DNA of 39,179 bases, from the NCBI RefSeq assembly GCF_001476895.1, contig NZ_LDTB01000019.1, positions 1-39,179 on the forward strand, written 5' to 3'. Every line of letters starts with the position of its first letter. Position 1 is the first letter of the stretch. A program made the position numbers and the translations under genes. The DNA comes from Sphingomonas endophytica. Its GTDB lineage: Bacteria > Pseudomonadota > Alphaproteobacteria > Sphingomonadales > Sphingomonadaceae. Of the stretch, positions 24,500-32,547 are shown in pieces. Below the pieces are notes generated by a model. It was not told the DNA's origin and ran no database searches. It saw nothing but the letters and a program-made list of their open reading frames with translations.

Positions 24500-25363
24500 T
24501 CAGCGCAGCGGCTCGACGATGGCGGCGATATCGTCTCCGTCATGGCCCTGCCCCGCCGCCGTCTGGAAGCGGGAGCGCGCGGGAGCGGCCATCAGCGAGT
24601 CGACCCCCAGTTCCTTCATCGCCCGCGCGGCATAATCGAGATCCTTGGCCATCAGCGGAACCAGGAAATGCGGTTCGTACGCGCGCCGCATCATCCGGTC
24701 GCCGACCGCATTGACGAGCGGACTGCCCGGCGCGCCGGTCCGGATGACACGGAAGGCCGCGTCGGGATCCAGACCGCTGCGCTCGATCGCGGCCACCGCC
24801 TCCGCCAAGGCGGCGACCTGAACCCCGCACAGGAAATTGTTGAGCAGCTTGAGCATCGCGCCGCTGCCGCTCGGGCCGAGGTGGATGGTCTCGACGCCCA
24901 GCAGGGCCAGGACCGGACGCGCGCCATCGACGGTGGCGGCGTCGCCGCCCACCAGGAAGCGCAGCTCACCGGCGGCGGCCTGCGCGCGGCTTCCCGTCAC
25001 GGGCGCATCGATCAGGCCGATGCCGCGCGTGGCGGCCTCGGTGGCCAGCGTGGCGATCCAGCCATGGGTCAGCGTGCTGCATTCGACCGCGATCGCGCCG
25101 GCGCGCATGGTCGCGAACGCGCCACTCTCCCCCAGCCAGACCCCGCGCGATGCATCGTCGTCGGCCAGCATCGCCACGACGATGTCGGCCCGCGCCGCCG
25201 CCTCGCCCGGGGTCGAGGCGATCGTCGCACCCGCCGCCGCCAGCGGTGCGGCGCGCGCCGCATTGCGGTTCCAGACCGTCACCGACACACCCCGGTCGAG
25301 CAGGCGGCGCGCCATGCCGGACCCCATGATGCCGGTGCCGAGGATCGTTACCTTCGTGGTCAT
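24500..25363 (-). CDS. NAD(P)-dependent beta-hydroxyacid dehydrogenase (HIBADH family)
   Basis: Cytosolic dehydrogenase of 287 residues related to 3-hydroxyisobutyrate dehydrogenase and tartronate-semialdehyde reductase. Seen: Rossmann motif ILGTGIMGSGMARRLLDRG, NRNAARAAPL after it, substrate-binding DAPVTGSRAQAAAGEL, the catalytic lysine in GSGAMLKLLNN, and the KDLDYAARAMKELG helix typical of the family. It is the last gene of the GH39 operon and its ATG overlaps the stop of the dehydratase gene. In this position it could reduce an aldehyde or 2-keto product of sugar-acid breakdown; that role is inferred. Confidence 0.85.
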   Translation of the reverse strand: MTTKVTILGTGIMGSGMARRLLDRGVSVTVWNRNAARAAPLAAAGATIASTPGEAAARADIVVAMLADDDASRGVWLGESGAFATMRAGAIAVECSTLTHGWIATLATEAATRGIGLIDAPVTGSRAQAAAGELRFLVGGDAATVDGARPVLALLGVETIHLGPSGSGAMLKLLNNFLCGVQVAALAEAVAAIERSGLDPDAAFRVIRTGAPGSPLVNAVGDRMMRRAYEPHFLVPLMAKDLDYAARAMKELGVDSLMAAPARSRFQTAAGQGHDGDDIAAIVEPLR

Positions 25364-26538
25364 TCGATCACCTCGAACTTCGCCAGCGCCGCTTCGTCGA
25401 CGGTCAGGCCGAGGCCGGGCACATCGTCGTCGAGATCGATATAGCCGTCCTGGGCGGACGGTTCGCCCTTGAAGATATACCAGAACAGTTCGTTGCCGAC
25501 CTCGACATCGACCGGCGGGAAGTATTCCGCGATCGGCGAATTCAGGCTGGCCATCACCACGTGATAGTTATGCATCTGCCCGGCGTGCGGCACGACCGGG
25601 ATCGAATAGGCCTCGGCCAGCGCCTGAATCTTGCGCGCGGCGGTGATGCCGCCCACGCGGTTGGTGTCGAACTGGATATAGTCGAGCGCGCGGGCCTCGA
25701 TCAGCTGGCGGAAGCCATAGCTGGTGAATTCATGCTCGCCCGCCGCGATCGGGGTGCTGCCGAAGCGGCGCAGCTCGTGATAGCCGTGCACGTCGTCGGG
25801 AATGATCGCCTCTTCCAACCAGCGAAGGTTGAAGGGTTCGAGCAGTCGCATCATCCGCTTCGCATAATCCAGGCTCCAGCCCATATAGGCGTCGGCCATC
25901 ACGTCGATCTCGTCGCCGACCGTCTCGCGGACGGTGCGCACCAGATCGATGTTGCGCGCCATGCCCTCCGCGCCGTCGGTCGGGCCCCAGCCGAACCGCA
26001 GCTTCATCGCGCCGTAACCCTCGGCCTTGTAGCGGCTGGCCTCGGCGGCGAGATCCTCCAGCCCGATCGAATAGAGGCGGCTGGCGTAGACCGGGATGCG
26101 CGGCTTCGTCCGTCCGCCCATCAGGCGATAGCAGGGCTGTTTCGCGGCCTTGCCCATCAGGTCCCATAGCGCGATGTCGATCGCGGAGATGGCGACGATC
26201 GCCACCCCCTTGCGCCCGAACGCCATCGTCTTGCGGTACATATGTTGCCACAGGAATTCGGTGTCCCACGGGTTCTGGCCGATCAGCAGCGGCGCCAGAT
26301 ACTGGTCGATCATCTGTTTGGTGACGCGCGGCGACAGCGCGGCATTGCCGATGCCGACCAGCCCCTGATCGGTGAAGATCTCGACGATCAGCCAGCCGTG
26401 AAAGGTGAAGGTGGCCATCGTCTCGCGCGTCATCATCGGCGCGACCAGGTCCATCGGATTGGTGCAGAAATGCGGCGGCAGCGGCTGCGTCTCGCCACGC
26501 CACTCGACGACGCGGGTACGGACTTCGGTAATCTTCAC
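25360..26538 (-). CDS. Enolase-superfamily sugar-acid dehydratase, L-rhamnonate-dehydratase-like
   Basis: Mandelate racemase/enolase-type enzyme of 392 residues that removes water from an aldonate to give a 2-keto-3-deoxy sugar acid. Seen: N-terminal capping domain (KITEVRTRVVEW, HFCTNPMD), ALWDLMGKA, KLRFGWGPTDGAEG, metal ligands in DAYMGW, WLEEAI and AGEHE, and the catalytic His in VVPHAGQMHNYH. The FGWGP segment and the PHAG..NYH end resemble rhamnonate dehydratases, but related lyxonate- or fuconate-type enzymes are possible. GTG 26538 (AAAGG upstream) overlaps the MFS stop as GTGA. The stop overlaps the next start. Confidence 0.82.
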   Translation of the reverse strand: MKITEVRTRVVEWRGETQPLPPHFCTNPMDLVAPMMTRETMATFTFHGWLIVEIFTDQGLVGIGNAALSPRVTKQMIDQYLAPLLIGQNPWDTEFLWQHMYRKTMAFGRKGVAIVAISAIDIALWDLMGKAAKQPCYRLMGGRTKPRIPVYASRLYSIGLEDLAAEASRYKAEGYGAMKLRFGWGPTDGAEGMARNIDLVRTVRETVGDEIDVMADAYMGWSLDYAKRMMRLLEPFNLRWLEEAIIPDDVHGYHELRRFGSTPIAAGEHEFTSYGFRQLIEARALDYIQFDTNRVGGITAARKIQALAEAYSIPVVPHAGQMHNYHVVMASLNSPIAEYFPPVDVEVGNELFWYIFKGEPSAQDGYIDLDDDVPGLGLTVDEAALAKFEVIE

Positions 26539-27806
26539 GAGCGAACCTTTCGGGTGAAATCGAGACGGTGGATGACGGGGATCGTCACGCAGATGAGCGC
26601 GAAAGCGGTGACGTGGAGCAGCGCCGCGACGACGAGGACGGGCGTGTAGCCAAAGCCGGCGTCGAGCGCCCAGCCCGCCGCCTGCCCCATGACGATGCCG
26701 CCGAACGCGCCGCCCATGCCGACCAGCCCGGCCAGCCGGCCGAGCATCTCGCGCGGCACCAGATCGGTCGGCAGGGTCATGACGAGGGTCGACCAGCTCT
26801 GCTGCCCGAAAAAGGCCAGGCTGAAGAGGAACAGCACCGCCGGGATCGACGATATCAGCGGGACCAGCATGACCCAGGGCATCAGCGCCGCGCTGATCCC
26901 CAGCGCGATCTTGCGCGCCGCGTTGACCGAGCGGCCGTTCGCCAGCAGTCGGCTGGACAGCCAGCCGCCCAAAAGGCTGCCGACACCAGAGGCGGCATAG
27001 GGTATCCAGCCGATGGTCGCGGCCTGTTTCAGGTCGAACCCATGCGCCTCGAACAGATATTTGGGCAGCCAGAAGAGATAGAAATACCAGGCGCCGTCGC
27101 TCAGGAACTTGGCGCCGACCACGCCGGCGACCTCGCGCCGGACGATCAGCGCGGGCAGCGCCGGCACCTTGCCCGCTTCGGTGACGGGATCCGGCGATCC
27201 GGCGGGCGTGGTGTAGCGGACGAACCAGACCACCGCCCAGACCAGCCCCAGCCCGCCGGTCAGGAAGAATACCCAGCGCCAGCTCGCCAGCCCGAACCAG
27301 CCGGCGTTCGCCAGCACCAGCGCGATGAACGGCGGGGCGATCACCGCGCCGACGGCCGTCCCGGCGTTGACCAGCCCGATCGCCGCCGCCCGGTCGCGCG
27401 GGCCGAACCATTCGGCGACGGCGCGGGTGGCGGCGGGAAAGCCGCCTCCCTCCCCCATGCCGAGCAGCAACCGGCTGACGGCCAGCGCCACCACCCCGCC
27501 CGCCAGACCGTGGCTGGCGCAGGCCAGCGACCAGAAGATCATGATGAGCAGGAAGCCGCGCCGCGTCCCGATCCGGTCCAGCAGCCAGCCGCCGCCCAGA
27601 TACATCAGCCCATAGGTCGCGAGAAACGCGCTATCGAGGAACGCCTTGGTCTGGTTGCCGATCGGGATGTCGGCCTCGATGAACTTGATCGCCCAGGGCA
27701 GCGTCTGCCGGTCGAGATAGCTGATCGCGATCGCCGCCGCGATCAGCAGCGCGATGCCCCAGCGTCCCCCCGGCGTGACGCCCGCCGCAGGTCGGTCAAC
27801 GGCCAT
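26535..27806 (-). CDS. MFS transporter, anion:cation symporter type (sugar acid)
   Basis: Inner-membrane permease of 423 residues with 12 predicted helices. Seen: helix 1 ISYLDRQTLPWAI (the YxxR pattern of hexuronate/glucarate-type transporters), the loop motif DRIGTRRGFL after helix 2, GMGEGGGFPAATRAVAEWF in helix 4, and a central charged loop. The family imports hexuronates, aldonates and related organic anions with protons. It starts 11 bases inside the end of GH39 and overlaps the dehydratase start, so it sits in the middle of a tightly coupled catabolic operon. A sugar acid is the most likely substrate. Confidence 0.87.
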   Translation of the reverse strand: MAVDRPAAGVTPGGRWGIALLIAAAIAISYLDRQTLPWAIKFIEADIPIGNQTKAFLDSAFLATYGLMYLGGGWLLDRIGTRRGFLLIMIFWSLACASHGLAGGVVALAVSRLLLGMGEGGGFPAATRAVAEWFGPRDRAAAIGLVNAGTAVGAVIAPPFIALVLANAGWFGLASWRWVFFLTGGLGLVWAVVWFVRYTTPAGSPDPVTEAGKVPALPALIVRREVAGVVGAKFLSDGAWYFYLFWLPKYLFEAHGFDLKQAATIGWIPYAASGVGSLLGGWLSSRLLANGRSVNAARKIALGISAALMPWVMLVPLISSIPAVLFLFSLAFFGQQSWSTLVMTLPTDLVPREMLGRLAGLVGMGGAFGGIVMGQAAGWALDAGFGYTPVLVVAALLHVTAFALICVTIPVIHRLDFTRKVRS

Positions 27807-29505
27807 CGATCACCAGCAGCGCGACGCCCTGTCGCGGCAGGGCGACGGTGAAGGATCGCCCGCCGCGCGTCGAGCCGGTCGCGGCGACCGACTCCTCGTG
27901 CATGATCGAGGCGGCCTCCAGCTGCTTGTATTGCTTGTCGTTGGGCGACTGGGGCGATCCCATACGCTGCCATGCGGCGAAGGCATTGCCGTGGTCGCCA
28001 TCGACCCGCCACAGCGTCGCCGCCCCGGCCTTCGTTCCGGCGATGTCGAGCCTCACCCGCGCGATCGGACCGGGCACGTCGTCGTCGTGATAATGCCACA
28101 GCAGCACCGCGATCCGCCCGTCGGGCGTCCGCGTCGCCAGCGTGCCGATATCGGCCTGTTCCCGAACGCCGTCCTTGACGATCGTGTCGAGCGCCACCTG
28201 CGCGCTGCTCGTCGCGGCGATCCGCTCCGGCCCCATTTTGGCAAACAACCGGAAGACGTTGAGCACGGGCAGATCGACGCCGTTGGTCGACAGCTGGCGA
28301 TAGCCGGCGAACCAGGGCTGGTTCTCGAACTCGAACGCCCAGGACAATACGCCGTCCAGATTGACCCGCCGTCGTGCCGCCAGCTCCCAGATCCGCGCGA
28401 AGCTCGCCGCCGTGTAGCTCGAATACATGGTGCCGTTGCGATAGGCGTTCTCGGGGCCGGGGCAGGCGGCGCAGCCCTCCGGATCGCTTTCCCCGATCAC
28501 CACCGGCTTGTTCGACAGCGCGGGAATGGAGGTCGCCTTGACGAAGCCGCGATCGACCTCCCGCAAGTGCGTGGCGATCCCCATGCGCACATGGCCGTCG
28601 ACGAACTCCGGCTGCCCCTTGGCGTGGAAGGCGAGAAAGTCGGTGGGCGTGCCCGTCTGGCCGGTGGCATAGTTGGTGCCGCTGGACACATGCTTCAGGA
28701 AGGCATCCATGAACTCGCCGCCCGCGCCCGCCGTGTCCGGCCCGCCGACCCTGGCGGTCGGCAGGGCGCGGCGGACGCCGTCGATGGCGTAATCGTGCAG
28801 CTTGAAGAAATCCTCGCGCGGCGCTTCCCAATAAGCACCGTTCGGTTCGTTCCAGACCTCGAAATACCAGCGCTCGACTTCGGCCCGGCCATAGCGTTCG
28901 ATATTGTGCCGCGTCCATTGGTAGACCAGCTCGCGCCACTTGTCGAAGCTCTTCGGGGGATAGGCCCAGCCGGAAATGATGAAATTGTAGCCGAAACCCG
29001 GCCGCCAGCTGTGCTGATAGGGAGTTCCGGCAGGGGCGGTCGTCATCGCTTCCGGCATGAAGCCAATCTGGAGGTAGGGGCGCACGCCCCGCGCCAGATA
29101 GGTGTCGATGATCCGGTCGACGGTCGTCCAGTCGTAGACAGGGTTGCCGTCCCTGTCCTCGGTGTAGACGTTGGTGCTGCCCCATTTGAATGCGGGGGTG
29201 CCGTCGCCGGTATTGAGGAGGTTGTGCGCGCGGAAATAGACCGCCCCCTCGCGCAGCTTGCCGAGTTCGAGCAGCAGCTTGCGGCCGTCCTTCATGGTCG
29301 CGTAATTGGGCTCGTCCGCGCCGAAGAACCGCCACACCGGCGGCAACGCGCCGATCGGCTTGCGCGCATCGACCGTAACCGTCACATCGCGCGCCGCCGT
29401 CGGCGCCGCTGGCGCGGCCGGATCGGTCGCGACCTGCCGGGCGGCGACGGGCGATCCGGCCAGCACGATGGCCGTTATCGCCGTCATGGTCGGGAAACGG
29501 GGCAT
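27796..29505 (-). CDS. GH39-family glycoside hydrolase
   Basis: Secreted glycosidase of 569 residues. Seen: signal peptide MPRFPTMTAITAIVLAGSPVAA, a TIM barrel with acid/base Glu about residue 220 in FEVWNEPNG and probable nucleophile Glu about 339 in VVIGESDPEG, then a beta-sandwich C-terminal domain. GH39 includes beta-xylosidases and, in gut bifidobacteria, enzymes acting on arabinogalactan (3-O-alpha-galactosyl-arabinofuranosidase); the specificity cannot be read here. ATG 29505 is chosen, with AGGAGG five bases upstream; an in-frame TTG at 29520 is less likely. It is the first gene of the GH39-MFS-dehydratase-dehydrogenase operon and diverges from regulator 2. A decayed copy lies at 22280-22957. 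Confidence 0.85.
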   Translation of the reverse strand: MPRFPTMTAITAIVLAGSPVAARQVATDPAAPAAPTAARDVTVTVDARKPIGALPPVWRFFGADEPNYATMKDGRKLLLELGKLREGAVYFRAHNLLNTGDGTPAFKWGSTNVYTEDRDGNPVYDWTTVDRIIDTYLARGVRPYLQIGFMPEAMTTAPAGTPYQHSWRPGFGYNFIISGWAYPPKSFDKWRELVYQWTRHNIERYGRAEVERWYFEVWNEPNGAYWEAPREDFFKLHDYAIDGVRRALPTARVGGPDTAGAGGEFMDAFLKHVSSGTNYATGQTGTPTDFLAFHAKGQPEFVDGHVRMGIATHLREVDRGFVKATSIPALSNKPVVIGESDPEGCAACPGPENAYRNGTMYSSYTAASFARIWELAARRRVNLDGVLSWAFEFENQPWFAGYRQLSTNGVDLPVLNVFRLFAKMGPERIAATSSAQVALDTIVKDGVREQADIGTLATRTPDGRIAVLLWHYHDDDVPGPIARVRLDIAGTKAGAATLWRVDGDHGNAFAAWQRMGSPQSPNDKQYKQLEAASIMHEESVAATGSTRGGRSFTVALPRQGVALLVIDGR

Positions 29506-29703
29506 CACATCCTCCTTCAAACGGTCGTCCGGTCACATTTGCGCGCGTTATCGACCCGTGCTCGACGACAGCACCGCACCGCATCACGCGCGGCTGGCGG
29601 TGCTCCCGATCGTGCGACCGCCGGCGTCGGGCCGAATCCGCACGGCGCTGTCAAAGCCGATGCCCCATCCTTCCCTGTCCGCCCGCGTGATTGATCCGCG
29701 ATC

Positions 29704-29714
29704 TTGTCCTACCA
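29704..29714. promoter_or_regulatory. FadR/GntR-type operator candidate between GH39 and regulator 2
   Basis: TTGTCCTACCA fits T.GT(N3)AC.A and is followed by GATT, so it contains the same CCTACCAGATT found upstream of regulator 1. It lies about 200 bp from the GH39 start and about 120 bp from the regulator 2 start in an otherwise gene-free 326-bp divergent gap. The gap also holds an AT-rich stretch (29741-29785) suited to a promoter. Confidence 0.5.
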
Positions 29715-29831
29715 GATTTGCCAGCACATCACGCGATCGGCAATAGAAAAATACCGTACTAATAAAACTGCCCTCACAAGTTAATGGGAAGGAGGGTTGA
29801 CCGGGGCGCCGGGACAAGGTCCATTCGCGCG

Positions 29832-30617
29832 ATGCGCGACGATCACCCCCCGGTGGACACCTGCTCTCTTCAACCGACCGCGCCGGTGTCAGATCGACCG
29901 ACGGGAATCGGCAGCGGCATCGCGCACGACCTGGGCGTCGCGATTGTCAGCGGACGATTGCCGCCGGGCACGCCGTTGCTCAGCGAGGAGCGATTCAGTG
30001 CCGAAAACAACGTGTCGCGGGGCGCCTATCGCGAGGCGCTCCGGGTGCTTGCCGCCAAGGGGCTGGTGCAGAACCGCGTGAAGAGCAGCACGCTCGTCAC
30101 GGAGCGCAGTCGCTGGAGCATGCTCGATCTCGACGTGCTCGGCTGGATGTTCGAAAGCGGCCCCGACACCGCGTTCATCCGCGGCATCTTCGAACTGCGC
30201 AGCATCGTCGAGCCCTCGGCGGCGGCGCTGGCGGCGGTGCGCCGGACCAGCCGACAGTTGGCGCAAATGGGCCACGCGCTGGAGGAAATGGGCCGCTACG
30301 GCCTCCTGAGTACACGGGGGCGCGCGGCGGACAAGGCATTCCACCTGCTGATCCTCGAAGCCACCCGCAACGAGCCGCTGCTGACGCTGTCGACCTCGAT
30401 CGCCGCGGCGATCGAATGGACGACCCGCTTCGCGCGTGACGAGCGCAAGCAGACCCGCGACCCGATGCCGGATCATCAGGCGGTCTATGGCGCCTTCGTG
30501 TCCGGCGATGGCGCGGCGGCGGCCGCCGCCATGGCCACGCTGATCGACAATGCCTTCGCCGACACCGGCATCTACGACCCGGAGGACCAAGCTGCGTCCT
30601 CCCGCCGCCTCACATGA
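29832..30617 (+). CDS. FCD-domain GntR (FadR subfamily) regulator 2
   Basis: Regulator of 261 residues with the same build as regulator 1: winged helix-turn-helix (DLGVAIVSGRLPPGTPLLSE, SRGAYREALRVLAAKGLV) and FCD domain (FELRSIVEPSAAALAAV, FHLLILEATRN, PDHQAVYGAF). It has a longer C-terminus (DTGIYDPEDQAASS). It diverges from the intact GH39 operon and probably controls it. The start is a choice between ATG 29832 and ATG 29784; neither has a strong binding site. The stop overlaps an in-frame ATG (30614) of the PQQ dehydrogenase reading frame, so the two genes are probably co-transcribed. Confidence 0.88.
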   Translation: MRDDHPPVDTCSLQPTAPVSDRPTGIGSGIAHDLGVAIVSGRLPPGTPLLSEERFSAENNVSRGAYREALRVLAAKGLVQNRVKSSTLVTERSRWSMLDLDVLGWMFESGPDTAFIRGIFELRSIVEPSAAALAAVRRTSRQLAQMGHALEEMGRYGLLSTRGRAADKAFHLLILEATRNEPLLTLSTSIAAAIEWTTRFARDERKQTRDPMPDHQAVYGAFVSGDGAAAAAAMATLIDNAFADTGIYDPEDQAASSRRLT

Positions 30618-30676
30618 GATTATCGTCCCGGCATGCCGCCCGGCGCGTCGCGCTCCCCTTCCCGAAAGGCTCCATC

Positions 30677-31942
30677 GTGCTTCGTTCATCCCTGTCCGGC
30701 CTGACGCCGCTGCTCCTGCTCGGCTGCCATGCAGTACCCGCTTCGGAACAACCAAAAGCGGCAGCGGAATCGTCTCCGCCCGTCAATTACGGCGCGTCGC
30801 AGCCGAACAAGGTGAAGCCGTTCAAGACCACCGCGATCGCGACCTTCGATTCACCCTGGGCGCTGGCCTTCCTGCCCGACCGGCGAATGCTGGTGACCGA
30901 GAAGCCCGGCCGGCTGTGGCTGGCCACCGGCACCGGGCAGAAGACGGAGGTGCGCGGCGTGCCGAAGGTCCATTTCGAGGGACAGGGCGGCCTGTTGTTC
31001 GTCGCGGCCTCGCCGCGGTTCGCGCAGGATCGGCAGATCTACCTGACCTATTCGGAGCCCGGCGAGGGCGGTGACGGGCTGGCGCTCGCGCGCGCCACGC
31101 TCGACCTGACCAGCGCACAACCGATGCTGCGTGACCTGAAGGTGATCTGGCGGCAATTGCCGCGCGGCGCCGGCGGGCAGTTCGGCGGCTATATCGCCTT
31201 CTCTCCCGATGGCCGCTATCTGTTTCTGGCCTCGGGGGAGCGCCAGCGCTTCACCCCCGCGCAGGATCCGAACCAGGCGCTGGGCAAGATCCTGCGCCTG
31301 ACGCTCGACGGCGCACCCGCGCCGGGCAATCCGGGCGCGGGCAAGGTCGGTACCGCCAGTGTCGGGGTGATCGATCCGCCCGAGAATAGCGGCGCGGCGG
31401 CGAAGGCGCCGGTCCGCACCGTCACGCTGACCGAACCGAACCTCACACCGGCGGAGATCTGGTCGACGGGCCATCGCAATCCCTATGGGCTGGCCTTCGA
31501 CGCCAACGGGCGGCTGTGGGAAACCGAGATGGGCCCGCAGGGTGGCGACGAGCTGAACCTGATCGAGCCGGGCCGCAATTACGGCTGGCCGATCGTCTCC
31601 TACGGCAAGAATTACGACGACACGCCGATCGCCTCGCCCGCCGGAAACCGGACGTATCAGGAGCCCGCGCTCTACTGGACGCCGGTGATCGCACCGGCCG
31701 GGCTGACCTTCTACAATGGCGCCATGTTCCCGCAATGGCGCGGATCGGCGTTCATCGGCGGCCTGGCCTCCACCGCGCTGATCCGCGTGGCGTTCGACAG
31801 AGGCGTCCCCCGCGAGGCCGACCGATGGGACATGGGCGCGCGTATCCGTGCGGTCACGACCGGCCCGGACGGGGCGTTGTGGATATTGGAAGACGGCACC
31901 GATGGGCGCTTGCTTCGACTGACGTCCGGTCGCGCCGGCTAA
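30677..31942 (+). CDS. PQQ-dependent aldose sugar dehydrogenase, lipoprotein
   Basis: Periplasmic quinoprotein of 421 residues of the soluble glucose/aldose dehydrogenase type, which oxidises aldoses to lactones. Seen: lipoprotein signal MLRSSLSGLTPLLLLGC, then a six-bladed propeller with FDSPWALAFLPDRRMLVTEKPGRLW, the catalytic-type His in a divergent form (VHFEGQGGLLFVAASP, where Yli-type enzymes have a QGGLLDV loop), ASGERQRF, STGHRNPYGLAFD, MGPQGGDELNLIEPGRNYGWP and APAGLTFYNG. GTG 30677 is preferred because GAAAGG lies seven bases upstream and the lipobox is then normally placed; ATG 30614 overlapping the regulator stop is the alternative. In this locus it may oxidise the sugar released by GH39 (inference). 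Confidence 0.87.
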   Translation: MLRSSLSGLTPLLLLGCHAVPASEQPKAAAESSPPVNYGASQPNKVKPFKTTAIATFDSPWALAFLPDRRMLVTEKPGRLWLATGTGQKTEVRGVPKVHFEGQGGLLFVAASPRFAQDRQIYLTYSEPGEGGDGLALARATLDLTSAQPMLRDLKVIWRQLPRGAGGQFGGYIAFSPDGRYLFLASGERQRFTPAQDPNQALGKILRLTLDGAPAPGNPGAGKVGTASVGVIDPPENSGAAAKAPVRTVTLTEPNLTPAEIWSTGHRNPYGLAFDANGRLWETEMGPQGGDELNLIEPGRNYGWPIVSYGKNYDDTPIASPAGNRTYQEPALYWTPVIAPAGLTFYNGAMFPQWRGSAFIGGLASTALIRVAFDRGVPREADRWDMGARIRAVTTGPDGALWILEDGTDGRLLRLTSGRAG

Positions 31943-31993
31943 GGCCGAGCGCCCCCTTGGCCGTCATCCGTGATCGACCGAGACGTCACTTCC

Positions 31994-32020
31994 GTCACCC
32001 CGACTGAATTCCGGGGTGAC
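31994..32020. repeat. Palindromic intergenic repeat (REP-like) or terminator
   Basis: Stem of nine pairs, GTCACCCCG (31994-32002) with CGGGGTGAC (32012-32020), loop ACTGAATTC. It resembles the palindromic intergenic repeats that are common in sphingomonads and could also end the PQQ dehydrogenase transcript, whose stop is about 50 bases upstream. It directly abuts the IS scraps to the right. Confidence 0.55.
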
Positions 32021-32022
32021 GC

Positions 32023-32106
32023 TGAGTTACCCCCTTTTGAATGGTCCATCGACTATGAAAATCTGGATCAAGGAGGGGACAACGAATGCCTTCGAAGAAG
32101 CACAAG
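32023..32106 (+). mobile_element. Left-end scrap of an IS3-family element
   Basis: Begins TGAGTTACCCCC, plausible as a terminal repeat, followed by AAGGAGGGGACAACGA and ATG 32086 opening MPSKKHK, the usual first residues of one IS3-family OrfA group. After seven codons the similarity stops and the sequence becomes the end of a different, oppositely oriented OrfA. Only the end, leader and first codons of this element remain. Confidence 0.5.
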
Positions 32107-32415
32107 ACCGCCGCTTTTTTTGGTGTCGCGCTCCGCCTTCATCCTAGCCAACTCGCGGCGCAGCCGCTCAATCTCTCGCTGCTCGGGCTTCATCACCCCA
32201 TGCCCAGGAAACGTCGACCCCAGGTCCGCCGCCTGCTCCCGCACCCATTTGCGCAGCACCTTCTCGTGCAGGTCCAGATCGCGTGCGGCCTGCGACACAG
32301 ATAGGCTCGGGGTTGATCGCGCAGCGTCGTTGGCGACCGCCCTGCCGCTGCAATATTCGGCGAGCTTCTTCATGATGGTGATCCCGGCGATGCTCTTGCC
32401 CCGCGATCTGCTCAT
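32107..32415 (-). pseudogene. IS3-family transposase OrfA fragment
   Basis: Minus-strand frame with a typical IS3-family OrfA helix-turn-helix and zipper: LSVSQAARDLDLHEKVLRKWVREQ, STFPGHGVMKPEQ and EIERLRRELARMKAERD (about 32301 down to 32125). It ends at a run of seven A (minus strand) followed by GCGGCGG, which is the usual position of the OrfA/OrfB frameshift site, but OrfB is absent. The first 35 residues do not look like OrfA and may belong to another scrap. Confidence 0.75.
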
Positions 32416-32453
32416 TTACAACAATTTCGATTGGAGGCCGCTGCTTACACAAA

Positions 32454-32542
32454 TGATCTTCCCCCGGTTCGGCGGACACGCTGGGTTAGCTGATCATGCG
32501 CTGCTCGGCTTGTTCGGGCGTGAGATACCCGAGGGCTGAGTG
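32454..32542 (-). mobile_element. OrfB C-terminus and right end of an IS3-family element
   Basis: Minus-strand codons 32542-32486 read HSALGYLTPEQAEQRMIS and stop, the canonical end of IS3-family OrfB. About 30 bases later comes a terminal-repeat-like TGTCCGCCGAACCGGGGGAAG ending in TCA at 32454. The upstream part of OrfB is cut off exactly at 32542, six bases from the HNH gene start. Confidence 0.7.
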
Positions 32543-32547
32543 CATGC

